Source: Protopterus annectens (Eukaryota; Chordata; Ceratodontiformes; Protopteridae). Taken from it: a stretch of DNA of 64,000 bases. The stretch is from NCBI RefSeq assembly GCF_019279795.1, contig NC_056744.1:1507351338-1507415337 (forward strand), in the 5' to 3' direction. The stretch's first letter is position 1, and each line of letters opens with the position of its first letter. The notes under the pieces were generated by a model, which saw only the letters and a list, made by a program, of their open reading frames with translations, made no database searches and was not told where the DNA came from. Positions 13,646-25,240 of this stretch are shown here, in pieces. The position numbers and the translations under genes are program-made.

Positions 13646-14621
13646 TGCGTGTGTGTCTGCGTGTGTGTAATGTATCTTACAGTATGTCTTTGTATTCACA
13701 GGTGCTGTAGGTGCGTTCCCCTCCTGCAGTCCATCTGATGCTAGTGTCCCCACAGATACTAGCGGTGATGACCATATGCATGAGGCACAGGCAGGGTCAT
13801 CACAGGCAGAAGCTGTGCCATTGTTTAACATCCCACCTATGTCCCCTTCATCTCCGCACACGGTTCAGATGCCGACACATACCACATCACCGTTGCCCAT
13901 AGAGGAAGGACAGTCAGCGTCTGTTGGCAATGAGCAGGAATGTGTGGTGGCTACAGAAGGTGCGGGTACACACCATGTTGCCAGTGTAATGACTGGTGAT
14001 GTGCCACACAGGCATGTGGCTGGTGCTGCTCGTAGGAGGAGCTCTGGTAGACATGCACCTGCCGTACAGGGTGCAGCAGCTGGTATCACCAGACACATGT
14101 TCCAGACTGTAATGGCGGCACAGGCACGTGCTGAATGGCAGAACCAAGAAGGGCAGAGGCTGCAGAGGGCCGCAATCCGTTCCCTAAATGAGAACATCCA
14201 GTCACTGGCGAATGCTCAACAGCAGCTTGCCGATGTTCTGGATAGGAGATTAGGTGAGATGGTTGGAATCCTCGACCGAGGCATGTCAATCCGCAAGCGT
14301 GAGCTGTCTGTGCTGGAACACCTGGTAGGGGCGAGGCGTAGGACACATGGCCGTAGGCCAGCAACACCACCTAGTGCAGGTCGACGTGTGCGTGCCACAT
14401 CTCATGCCCACTCACACAGTGCTGGTAGCAGCAGCAGTGCTGCTGGTGCTACACCAACCACACCAGGACACAGCAGGCCACGTGGTCGTGGCCGGTCCCA
14501 GCATGGACACGGTTCCAGTGGACATGTGTCATCGGAGAGTGGCCACTCCATACCTCCACCTGGTAGTGCCCGTGCGACCCCAGGCAGGCACGGGTCACGT
14601 GGCCGCAGTCAGACACAGTGA
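11519..14621 (+). CDS. Myb/SANT-like Harbinger partner protein (TSNARE1-like), two coding exons
   Basis: Coding exons are 11519-11927 and 13702-14621 (442 residues). The donor reads CCTG|GTAAGT and the acceptor ATTCACAG|GT. The intron is phase 1 and the split codon restores Gly, so frame and splice sites agree. The start ATG lies three bases after an acceptor (TCTTACAG), implying an upstream untranslated exon. Residues about 8-82 (FSRQEDDVIIPLLHDNYELL, W43, then VNNVGG) fit the trihelix Myb/SANT-like DNA-binding domain of Harbinger accessory proteins. Residues about 280-345 form a heptad-rich coiled coil (NENIQSLANAQQQLADVLDR), as in the Harbinger-derived host gene TSNARE1. The C-terminus is rich in Ser, His, Gly and Arg. 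In this family the protein binds element ends and helps bring the HARBI1-like transposase to the nucleus. No frame-breaking lesion is visible, unlike the transposase. Confidence 0.82.
13536..13668. repeat. (GT)n-type microsatellite in the Myb-like intron
   Basis: A run of GT repeats interrupted by CT and GC steps lies in the intron of the Myb-like gene, ending about 33 bases before the acceptor. Confidence 0.9.
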
Positions 14622-15479
14622 GCCGTACAACCTGCACTGTACAGTCTGGGGCTGCCAAGTATACCCTGTGTAGGCATCACAGATGGCTGAACTGTGTACA
14701 CACATACCCACACACAGCAGACACAACTGTAGGGCTCCACCACATCCACATGCATTCTGCACAGTCATGTCCAGTAAATGCACCGGCCCATACACACACA
14801 CATGATGTCATCCATTGGTACAGCCTATGCCCCTGGCACACATATCACCCTGTGCATATGATGAAGCCTCTGCCGCAGCACTGTCATCCACACCATCGGT
14901 GCACGGTTATGCAAACATATTCTGATGCACAGGGTGGACAAGATAGTGAGAGGTGTATGTGATACCTGTGTCCGCATAGTGCGTGATGTGTATGTTGCAG
15001 TGGTTGTGTATGACAGGTGACAGGTGCGTATGTGACGTGGGTTGTGTACTGACATCATGCAGCAGACATACCATGTAGTGCAGGTGCAGCATACATTGAT
15101 CTGTGTACATGGTATGCATGATGGTTACATGTGTAGCACCATGTTGGTTCTGTTAACCTGTATGCCAAATATGGTGTACTTGCATGTGCCTACTGGGAGC
15201 ACTGTTATCAGTCCCCCACGTGTAGCTGTGGGTTACCCATGGGCACATCTGGCAATATCAGCATACCACAGGTACCCGCAACCTGCATGGACCCCTACAT
15301 AGGTACATAGGCGCATAGGTACATACTGGGCTATGTGCCCTACGGCATGTGTAAGCCTAGCCAGAGTGTGTGTGGCTTTCACCACACCTTAGGATGAGGA
15401 TACTACATCCATCGGTCCACTGTCCCTCTGTCCAGCAGTGACACAGAGATGATGCCTGGCGCATACCTACGATCACACA
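14622..15479. other. CA/TG-rich sequence, no gene seen
   Basis: This has the same composition as 5-11 kb. No canonical AATAAA polyadenylation signal is obvious after the Myb-like stop codon. Confidence 0.5.
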
Positions 15480-17900
15480 TCCACACGTCAGGATTACTCT
15501 TGGACAAAGTCAGTCAGGGGCTCTGCTTCACATGGACTGTGAATCTTTTCCATGTTGTAGGGGGTCTCTGGGCGATGACCCTGTCCCCCCAGCATGTCCT
15601 ATTTATGTCTGTGTTGAGGTTTCTGTCAGTTGCTTCTGTGCCCGTGTTTGTTTGGAGCCTAGGAGGTGGAACATGTCCATGTCACCCAGGTCGGACATGG
15701 CCGTGTATGTCAGGCACAGATCACCACAGAGCAGACGGGCTGAGAAGGTATACAGCCGGAGTCCCCTCGGTCGGCCAGCGTGTGACATATGTCTCAGCAC
15801 CTTTATCCCTGTGTTGTGGAATGTTTGAGGTCCTTCTGAGTGCTGCAGGTGTCAGGTTAGGTACATTCCAAATGTGGCGTTGTACGCAATCATTGGTCTG
15901 ATGTGTGAAGAGTACAGGGGTACAATGACCTCCCCTGATGTGGATGTGAATCCCTTCATGACCAGGTGGGCACAGTGGAATGTCTTCCCAACCACATTGG
16001 CAATGTGAGTGTTGAGAGAGGTTACCAACAGGTTTGGTACCCATGTCCCTGATCACGTCCACCATGTTTGATGGATTACCACCTATATGGTAAGTCGGGG
16101 TGAACATGTCTTTCCCAAAGGGTAGGTCTATACCTTCCCTGGCATGTAGCATCAGGCCATGGCTCTGGCACCAGTTATCCATTTCTATGAGACCCCAGGT
16201 GGATGTCCGTGTCTGATGGGGTGTTGAGTATGGTGGCCGGTGTGCAGTCATCTGCATACCTTGTCTGCCACAATCCCCCAATGTTTGCATGCACATTGGA
16301 AAGTTGAATGCCGAACAGGAGGGGGCCCAGGACTGAGCCCCGTGGGCCACCACTCGGGACCAGCTTGGAGTCTGACATGGCACCAGGAACACAAACCCTG
16401 TGTGGTTTGACCTCCATCCAGTTGGCAAACCATCGTGTGACATAGGTCTCCACATCTACGCTGGTGATCCTTTCTATGATGCCCACGTGGAGTGTGGTTT
16501 GAACGCTCCCGCCAGGTCATGGTAGTCTGTGCAAACCGACGTACCCCCATCAATGGCCTTAGTGACTCCTCCAAACAGGTCGACCAGGTTTGGGAGGCAG
16601 GATCTGCCCTTGACTAAGCCGATGTGGGTATGTTCCGGTATTGGCTGTACACCAATGTCTTTATTTATGGGCTCCAGTATGGACCTCCCCACAGCTTTGT
16701 AGACAAGGCTTGTCAAGCTGATAGGGCAGGGATGTCTAGAGTCCACAAGAGCACTACCCTGGTGTAGTGGGACCACAGTTGCCATATGCCATCCATCATG
16801 GACGTAGCCCGTAGTAAGGCTAAGATGAAACAGCAGCCTTATGTGCGGGGTGAGGGCCTCAATGAGGTTGTGTAGCACACAGCCGGGGACAGCATCTGGT
16901 CCCATTGATGCTGTGTACACTGCTTAACAGATATCAGCTCTCTCCTGGGCATACGGGATGTTTGGGAGGCTAGACTCTGGTGGGATGGATACGTCCCCTC
17001 TTGGGGGGGGGAGGGAGGGTAGATGTATGCATGGAACATGTCCGCTGGTTTGTTGACAATGTCTGTGGGTTCCGTGATCATTGTACCATTCTGGAGTCAT
17101 TCCGGGCATAACTGTGTGCTTCCACCCACGTTCCTACCATAGCTAAGGAAGGCCCTATGGTTGTCTTATGTGTCCTTTGCAGTACCAGTCCCACAGGCGC
17201 CCTTGGATGATTGTATGAGTGATCGTATGTTAACGCCGGTATTAATCAGTGATGCCTTTCCCAGTACTGATATTGCTCTGTCATGTATCAGCTCTCAACT
17301 CTTGTTGTATGGTTTGTCAATGGCTAGGGTCCACCAGACCATGTGCCTGCCTTCGGTGGACAAGGTCCTGATGTTATCAGGATTGCTTGGTGCAGACATT
17401 CCTGGGGGTGCTCATAGAAGGCATTTGTAAGGGTTTCAGCAGTGTGGCCTGTGTTTACCACTGGCATGGAGGCCTTGTAGGGTACCACACCAGTCGTATG
17501 ACGTGTGTGGTTCACTGTGGAGAGGTCGTCACTGTGGTCTCCCATGCCGGTGTTGGGTACAGGATGCGGATCTCCAGTGAGTTCACTATATGGTCTGATC
17601 TCACCATTGAGGGATGTACATTCTGTGTGGAGCATATCGTCCCCATGTGTGATGATCAGAACTAGTATACTTCCCCCCCTTGTGGGTATGGTGCATGGTT
17701 GTTCCACAGCATTCAGGTGTATGAACACCTGGGACCTTTGGTGTAGGGTGTTGTGTCCTGGGTAATGTTCCCGGTCTATGTATGGGTGGTTGATGTCACC
17801 CAATATGACGGTGTTGTGAGAGCATTCACACTCACCAGTGTCTTCAGGAAGGTTGTGCAGGTATCCTGGGTTTAGGAGGGTGGTCTGTAGCATGCAACAA
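15480..17900 (-). pseudogene. CR1 ORF2 remnant: endonuclease and reverse transcriptase
   Basis: Near 17800 the minus strand reads VILGDINHPYIDREHYPG, the GDxN block of an APE-type endonuclease. The RT follows in several frames: ASMGPDAVPG near 16900, KGRSCLPNLVDLF near 16600, RGSVLGPLLFG near 16330 and the catalytic RYADDC near 16250. The C-terminal part (LCGDLCLTYTAMSD) lies near 15710. At least four frame changes are needed to read it through, so it is not functional. Confidence 0.8.
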
Positions 17901-18249
17901 ACTGTAGGGCAGTCCTACCCATGGTTAATTGCACCTGGATATTTCCCGCTGCTACATGCATTTCTGCCAACCTGGAGGTGTGTGTATCCTTCATGGAAAT
18001 GGAGACTCCCCCTCCTTCTGTGTTAGGTCCGGGTTATGGTCCTGAACGCGTGATATGGGGTATGACCCGATAGTGCTGGGGTGCTCTCAGCAGCCCTGAT
18101 CAATGTTTCAGTCGCAGCACTGACATCGATGTCCTCCATACTGAGGAGGGCATTTGAGGGTGTGCAGCCTGGGCGTAGACCACTGGCACTGAGCAGTATT
18201 ACCCTGTCTGTTCTCCAGGTTTGTAGTGTAGGGTGGTAGGTTTATCATT

Positions 18250-19183
18250 CCAGCCTTGCCTGCAGTGGGCACTGTGGGGGTGGCAGGTGCCTTAGCCAAA
18301 CCCTTGAAGACCAGGGGCGACAGGTGCAAGCCACACCTTGCGAAGGGGCATGGCGTGCCAAGCATGTCATCCCAGGTATGAGGAATCTGGATCCTCTCAG
18401 ACTGACACCGGTAACCAGGCACATTATCAAGGGTGACCACTTGAAGCCAGTATAGTGGCATCATACTTGATGAGGGTGGGATACTGCCCAGGGTCAGGGA
18501 CATGCCGGCCTGGGCTACACAATCTGAGTGGCCCTCTATGTCTCCTTTAATGTATCCCAGGGTGGTATGTCTCCAGTCATTGACACCAGCATGGGCAATG
18601 ACCGCGTCATACCTGTACATGCAGCGGAGGGACCTGAGTGCGTGTGTTATGTGCAGACAGCCTACTGTGATCATTCCCTTGTTCAGTCTGGTGGGTGGGA
18701 CGTCGGTGTGTCTGACAGTGGTGTCACCCATTACAAGTGTGTCTGGCAGTGTGTGTGTTGCCTTTGGGGCTCTGACAGTTTAGCACACTGACGTTGAGAA
18801 CTATGTGTTGCATGTCCTATGTCTTGTGGAGGCAGTTGCATATGTGTCTGCTTCAGAGGGCTCGTTAGGTTCATGACATGTTTTAACAGTGCCTCCAGGT
18901 ATGTCTTAGTGTGTTCATGTGTTTGATTAGCATTTGCGATAGTCACATGTGACACTGGGTTTGTGGTGTGCATGGTGTCCTTCCCCTCCCGCTTGGTCTT
19001 GCCGGTCATGGTTTGAGAGAGCACAGCCCCCTGTCTGGCCATATAGTTGCGTCTGTCACATGTATTATGTTCATTGGGGGAGGTGCGGCTTGTCCGTGTC
19101 CATGAGGCACCTGTAACAGTGCCCAGGACGCCCAGATTCACCATCTGAACAGGAGAGGTCATTAGCAATTGACCCTTAAACAT
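18250..19183 (-). pseudogene. CR1 ORF1 remnant with SGNH-type esterase domain
   Basis: The segment 18731-18250 reads VMGDTTVRHTD, then YDAVIAHAGVNDWR, then RCGLHLSPLVFKG. These correspond to the GDS, GxND and DxxH blocks of the esterase domain known in ORF1 of CR1-group LINEs. The nucleophile block is GDT instead of GDS, and the Asp before GLHL is Cys, so the catalytic residues are damaged. The preceding frame (19183-18731) is Lys/Thr/His-rich and probably the ORF1 N-terminal part; I cannot assign a domain to it. Confidence 0.7.
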
Positions 19184-19185
19184 GC

Positions 19186-21331
19186 CAGAGAATGTGAATG
19201 CATTTGCTGTGTAACTGGGTCAGAAGGCACCTATAGGGAAGTGGGTACACAAGGGGATTCTAGGCCAGTGTAGTACTCCATTTAGTATACATGTACTTTA
19301 CCTATGTAGGAATACTATGGGAGCAGGTGCAGAGCTTTTGTGATATAGAGAACAGACAGTCGGGATTGCAAGAAGAGAGGTTACACACATACACCTGCGG
19401 AGCACGGAGCCAGATACAGTGTAACGTTGCTTACACGGTACATGACACACATGTCCACACATATACTGCACCTGACGCCTGTGGTCGGTGCCACAGGCTA
19501 TGGTGGACAGAGACATCACATACATGGCATGACACAGTACAGGTATGGTGACATTCTGCAGGTGTCGTAGTTTGTGTGCTGGCCACTGACCGCAGGTGTC
19601 ACCTGTCAGCTGTGGTGCACGGTGTGCAGCAATCGGATGCTGTACCGGTACAGGAATATGCCCGCATTCATGGTGCGTACACCTCTATGGCACACACACC
19701 ATTGTGTGCAGTTGGGGACACCTGTCTGTGTGGTCAGCACCCTCACAAGACAATGCACCCACGCGCCATGTCACAGGGGGTGGTCTTGCACAGGTGGCCA
19801 GTAAGGCTCACAGGTATGGCATTGACAGGGCTGTACAATGCAGCACCAGTACGGGATGGTCACCCTGTGTGGTCTGTGTCCAGTTACAACACTATATCTG
19901 CATACACCCTCACAACAGGCAGCAGACATACACACATGTCGACACACTGACATGGTGGTGGCCACACATGTCTACACGGAGGGATGACGTGTTGCATGTA
20001 CTGCACCATCCACATTGATGCACCCCACACTGAGGTAGGTACAGATCTCTACCATGGTGTACAGTGATGTGTGGCACGTGGCACATAGTCCCCCCAATCT
20101 GTGGCATACATGGGCACACATTCCTGCACACATGTTGGTGCTAGGAATGCCACACCCACTACATGAGATTTGTGCAGGTGTGCAGCAGTATGTGGTGCAT
20201 CCTGCGTACTACCACTGTATCTGGCAGCGGTGACAATATCTGCACTTGGGAGGTGGTAGGGGTTACAGTGGCAATGTGACATATGGTCGATCACGCATGG
20301 CCGATGGGTATGCATCATGGCAGCGCTGTCATGTAAAGGTGACATAGCAGACTGTATGCACATGGCAGGGTAGGATGGTGTGTGACACACCTGTGACCAG
20401 CACCTGCACACATGCATGTGGACAGGTGTTTAAACACATGGTGTACACACAGACTGCCATGCGTGCTGTTACTATGCCACCATATGACGGCCCCCATGAT
20501 GGGTATGAATGTGGTAGGGGGTTGAAACTGTGTTACGTACACCGGACACCGCTCATGCACGGCTGCACCATGCACAGTACACGTGTCACATGTATCCCCT
20601 GTTGCCATGTGTGTATGCATTGCTACGTTGTGACATGTGTGTCAACATACATGGAACATGGACTGTGGTATGGTATCACAGCTGTCACAGGCAAACTGTA
20701 CAAGGGTATGTGTCCCAGTGAACACTGCTACACCCTGTAGGGGGTGCATACCACAGACATGTGTCCGCCTTCCCTTCGTGTGTGTATTACCGCGTACGCC
20801 TGTGTTATGCATGTGGTACATCACAGGGTTCGTATGTGTCCTGTGTGCAGTCCATGCACACAGCCAGGAAATCACATATGTGACATATCCGGACATTGTT
20901 ACACTGTGGTACAGCTGCAGTCATGTGTCATATCTGTGTCAGGCCAGTGGTATGTGTGGAGCATGCCTGTCCATGTATACCGGTATGGGTGGACTACATC
21001 ACACCTGTGGGATCATTGATAGTACACGTGTACTCTGCACGACGGACGTACACCACCACATAGTCTTCTGGATATATGTCACATGCAGTTGCTGGACCGT
21101 GAGGCATACTGCTGCACCGATGACATGGTGCTGGCATAGCAGCTACAGTGTTCACTACAGTGTGTACATGTTCAGCCTGCACCCGTGACGCCTGTGCTGT
21201 CATCTGTGTGTGTAGGTGTGACTGCATGTGTGTCCACCCTGTGCGTGTGTACGGGTTTACCTGGCCGTGACTTGCAGTGTGTGCACTCCGTCTGCATGCC
21301 GGACGTCACGTAGCACATACTACATGTGTGA
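19186..21331. other. CA/TG-rich sequence, no gene seen
   Basis: The dinucleotide style is that of 5-15 kb. Open frames up to 183 codons exist but are Cys/His/Val/Met-rich and without motif. Confidence 0.5.
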
Positions 21332-21787
21332 GCATGGCCGGGTTGCTGTTGTGTGGGTGGACACACACGACGGTCCACATTCTGCCTCCCATGCCGTCGC
21401 CCCATGTGTATGCATGTCTGCACTGTGCAGATTCTAAGTGTCTGAGCATGCCCAGTAAGCAGCTGTGTAGATGGACACACAGTACAGTGCACACCACACG
21501 CGTCTGCATTGATACCCCGTGTGCATGCCTGTTTCCCCTTCGCAACTGCCACGTCTGTGGCATGGCCGGGTTGCTGTTGTGTGGGTGGACACATATGATG
21601 GTCCACATTCTGCCTCCCATGCCGTCGCCCCATGTGTATGCATGTCTGCACTGTGCAGATTCTAAGTGTCTGAGCATGCCCAGTAAGCAGCTGTGTAGAT
21701 GGACACACAGTACAGTGCACACCGAACGCGTCTGCGTTGATACCCCGTGTGCATGTCTGTCTCCCCTTCACAACCGCTAGGTGTGAG
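21332..21787. repeat. Tandem duplication of a 228-bp unit
   Basis: A unit starting GCATGGCCGGGTTGCTGTTG at 21332 recurs at 21560 with only a few differences. A third start at 21790 is present but diverges quickly. An open frame spanning the duplication on the minus strand has a matching repeated peptide and is judged non-coding. Confidence 0.9.
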
Positions 21788-22139
21788 AGGCATGGCCAGT
21801 ACACCATTCGGGGGTACACACTACAGTCGGCACCGATGTCTGCTACTAGGCGAGTAGCCATGGCCAATGACATCCTGCTTAGCCATGGTGACCATCCAGG
21901 TGACTCAGTTGTTATGCCACAATGGCTGCCTACATCCTGCACGCCGGATGCCCTCTCATAGGGTATACTGTATGTGGTGCATCCCGTATTCATGTCGTGA
22001 TGTACTGCTCCGTAGTTAGTTGGTATTCCCGACTGCAGCACTACCGTGTTACTGTACGGCCACCTTGGGATGGTAACATGCTGTGTGACTGCACACTCTG
22101 TCTTCATTCCCTATCGGCTGCCTTGCCTCTGCAGATGAT

Positions 22140-23900
22140 ACCACCCACCTAGGGGTATGCCTCCTGACAGTGCTGTGCTCAGTAATCTCGGTAGCGCGTT
22201 CTGTAAATGCATCATGCTGTAGTGTGTTCATGTAGGTAGGCGTAGGTTCGACTCCCGGCCCTTCCCTGTATGTGTGTGAGGTGTGTGTGTGTGTTTCCAG
22301 CTGCCTCTGCAGATGAACTTGCTTTTAGACGCTTCGCAACACATACGTTGGCTATTGTCAGCTATTCCCTTACGGATGACGTCACCCGCATAGAAGTATG
22401 CCTCTGACAGCACTGTTCTCAGTAATCTCGGTAGCGCGTTCTGTAAATGCATCATACTGTAGTGTGTTCATGTAGGTAGGTGTAGGTTCGACTCCCGGCC
22501 CTTTCCTGTGTGTGTGTGGTGTGTGTGTGTTTCCAGCTGCCTCTGCAGATGAATATGCTTTTAGACGCTTCGCAACACATACCTTGGCTATTGTCAGCTA
22601 TTCCCTTACGGATGATGTCACCCGCCTAGAAGTATGCCTCTGACAGCGCTGTGCTCAGTAATCTCGGTAGCGCGTTCTGTAAATGCATCATGCTGTAGTG
22701 AGTTCATGTAGGTAGGCGTAGGTTCGACTCCTGGCCCTTCCCCGTGAGGTGTGTGTGTGTGTGTTTCCAGCTGCCTCTGCAGAAGAACATGCTTTTAGAC
22801 GCTTCGCAACACATACCTTGGCTATTGTCAGCTATTTCCTTACGGATGATGTCACCCGCCTAGAAGTATGCCTCTGACAGCGCTGTGCTCAGTAATCTCG
22901 GTAGCGCGTTCTGTAAATGCATCATGCTGTAGTGAGTTCATGTAGGTAGGCGTAGGTTCGACTCCCGGCCCTTCCCCGTGTGTGTGTGAGGTGTGTGTGT
23001 TTCCAGCTGCCTCTGCAGAAGAACATGCTTTTAGACACTTTGCAACACATACCTTGGCTATTGTCAGCTATTCCCTTACGGATGATGTCACCCACCTAGA
23101 AGTATGCCTCTGACAGCACTGTGCTCAGTAATCTCGGTAGCACGTTCTGTAAATGCATCATGCTGTAGTGAGTTCATGTAGGTAGGCGTAGGTTCGACTC
23201 CCGGCCCTTCCCCGTGTGTGCGTGAGGTGTGTGTGTGTTTCCAGCTGCCTCTGCAGAAAAACATGCTTTTAGACGCTTCGCAACACATACCTTGGCTATT
23301 GTCAGCTATTCCCTTACGGATGATGTCACCCACCTAGAAGTATGCCTCTGACAGCGCTGTGCTCAGTAATCTCGGTAGCGCGTTCTGTAAATGCATCATG
23401 CTGTAGTGAGTTCATGTAGGTAGGCGTAGGTTCGACTCCCGGCCCTTCCCCGTGTGTGTGGGGTGTGTGTGTTCACACCTTCCCTAGTAGGGTGTAGTTA
23501 TTTTAGACGCTTGGCAACACATACCTTGGCTATCGGCGGCTATTCCTTTACGGATGTTGTCACCCACCTGGACATGTGCCTCTGACGGTGCTGTGTTCGG
23601 TGGTCCATGTAGCACGTTCCATACCTGTGTCATACTGTTGTGCGGTTGGGTATGTGGGGGTGTGGTCAATCACCATGCCTGCCAGATGTGTGTGTGTGTC
23701 TATGCTCCCAGCCGCATGGGTTCATAGGGTATGGCTTTAGAGTTTCCGCAGAACACTCATATCCTGCCGCCATCCCTGTGTTTGTGGATGGTGAGATGCA
23801 GCTCGTGGACTGCTTGTGTGCCTGCTGTGGTTGGCGACCTCCGTAGCGTGTTCTCCACGTGCACCCTGCTATGGTGTTGTGGGGTGGTGCTGTGTACGTT
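22140..23900 (+). repeat. Tandem array of ~236-bp units with tRNA-like A and B boxes
   Basis: The marker AGTAATCTCGGTAGCGCG starts at 22181, 22421, 22657, 22891, 23127 and 23365, giving periods of 240, 236, 234, 236 and 238 bases. One unit has cacg for gcg. Two degenerate units follow near 23600 and 23830. Each good unit has a box A-like CTCGGTAGCGCG and, about 58 bases on, a box B of GGTTCGACTCC, which matches the pol III consensus. A GT microsatellite of variable length follows, then TTTTAGACGCTTCGCAACAC. The box spacing is too long for a normal tRNA. The units are probably derived from a tRNA-headed SINE that became a satellite. Confidence 0.85.
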
Positions 23901-24540
23901 ACACTCACGGCCTTGCCACATGTGTCCGTCTGTATCTCTGTCGTTGTATATCTACATACCTATGTTGTGCCCATAGCGCTGCTCTTGCATGGACAGCTGT
24001 CTGCCCCATGTGTCGCATATTTGCACGGCTGACACATAGAACTGTGGTACGATGCATATCCACTCATTGTCCATGCAACGTCCGTATTCCAGAATACCCT
24101 AGAGACATCTGCTGGATATCGTGGCAGACAGCTATCCTTGCTGTACTGACACTGTACCTGTACACGCCATAAACCTTGTGTATAATTGCCTATTTATGGT
24201 GTGTGTATGTCTAACTGTGCTGTATGCATGGTCGTGTGTGTGTCCCGCTATAGCCATCTGTGCAGGCATCGCCACTATGGGTAATCCTTGTGGACCACTG
24301 TTTCATGTGCACTTCTGCACATACCTGCAGACCGTACTACCCCTCCTACGGCAGCGGCCTTAGATCGACCACTGTCCTAGCCTATAGGGCTCCGTGGCAC
24401 CCACCACCACAACACATGGTGCCCCCATCCTGGTGTACCTACATGACATACCTACTAGACAGGTGGCCCTACTGGTGCGGCGCCCTAGGCAGCCGCAGGA
24501 TTGGCGTATGCCTACGGCCGGCTATGAGCACATCACAAGG
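23901..24540. other. T/G-rich sequence, no gene seen
   Basis: No coding or RNA feature is recognised. The stretch ends in a short GC-rich patch near 24475-24525, after which composition turns AT-rich. Confidence 0.45.
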
Positions 24541-25240
24541 TATACATTTACATTCAGTGTTTTACAAAGGCTAGGTTATAATACCAGAGGGGGGACCTCA
24601 TCAACTATGCTTTAGAATGCGGATTTAGATGGATTAATAGGTGGAGGGTTGACCACACACCAGGGCTGACTGATGAAACACTGATGAAGCCTCTTTTGAG
24701 AAGCAGGTGGCTTAACCCCCGTAACAGGAATGTGGTTTAGGTACAGATATACAGTTAACACACATTAGTCCACTCTTTCAGTTGTTTACCACTGTATTAC
24801 ATTGATATGATATACATATCTTCTATATATATTGTTAGATCTTTGATTGATGAGTATTAGGCATCGTACAATATCATATAATACATGTGTTAATAGGATG
24901 TTTTTGGAGATGTTAATATACGTGTGTGTAGTTAACATTGCATCTGTGCTTTATATGCTGTGGTTAAATGTTCATTGTTTGCTGAGAAATTGACCAATGA
25001 AAGTGTAGGGGGGATATTTAAAGCCTGGATGCTTTTATGTTATGTGTAAGTCTGACGGAGCCTACGGGTGAAAGCGCTTACATGTCTATGAAGGAACCTT
25101 TGTATACCATTTGTGACCTGTCCTGGACAATGTCTACGTTGACTGTTTCATCTACCTATGTGTGTTTTGGATTGTGTGCCATAAGGTGACAGCGGTTCTT
25201 TGATGTTGATTAGGTGTATTCCATGGTCAATTGACATTAA
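24541..25240 (+). mobile_element. Penelope-like 3' end remnant
   Basis: The organisation resembles the 3' part of the PLE at 48785-51020: an AT-rich untranslated stretch, a short TATATATAT patch and then a hammerhead-like motif with GAAAGCGCTTA. CTGATGA occurs twice near 24670-24690 without the rest of a ribozyme core. No endonuclease or RT motif could be read upstream, so assignment rests on the 3' end only. Confidence 0.45.
25044..25086 (+). ncRNA. Degenerate hammerhead-ribozyme-like motif
   Basis: CTGACGG at 25052-25058 stands where CTGANGA is expected (A9 is G). A short imperfect helix II follows, then GAAA at 25070-25073 and GCGCTTA, which gives the minimal helix III typical of PLE hammerheads. 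Self-cleavage is unlikely with the changed core. Confidence 0.45.

Larger units (their letters stand above)
15480..19185 (-). mobile_element. CR1-type LINE, nearly full length but decayed
   Basis: On the minus strand the fragments run in the order ORF1 N-terminal part, esterase, endonuclease, reverse transcriptase, C-terminal part. The peptides match those of the two other CR1-type copies in this window (28525-30795 and 51819-53847 with 63352-64000). Examples are KGRSCLPNLVDLF and RGSVLGPLLF. Frameshifts and stops are numerous. The outer limits are estimated from where recognisable LINE peptides end. The element splits the CA/TG-rich domain and carries much of the same TG/CA drift, so the insertion is old. 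Confidence 0.85.

Noticed and set aside
21172..22107. 311-codon open frame on the minus strand
   Set aside because: It spans the 228-bp tandem duplication, so the length follows from the repeat; the peptide is a low-complexity duplicate without a motif.
22181..23420. True tRNA genes in the tandem array
   Set aside because: Box A to box B distance (about 58 bases) is too long and no cloverleaf acceptor stem is visible, so only tRNA-derived promoter-like sequence is claimed.
22140..23480. CRISPR-like array
   Set aside because: Units are contiguous at about 236 bp with no unique spacers, and the sequence is vertebrate.
24660..24720. Hammerhead ribozyme at two CTGATGA boxes
   Set aside because: No GAAA box follows a plausible helix II, so the core is incomplete.
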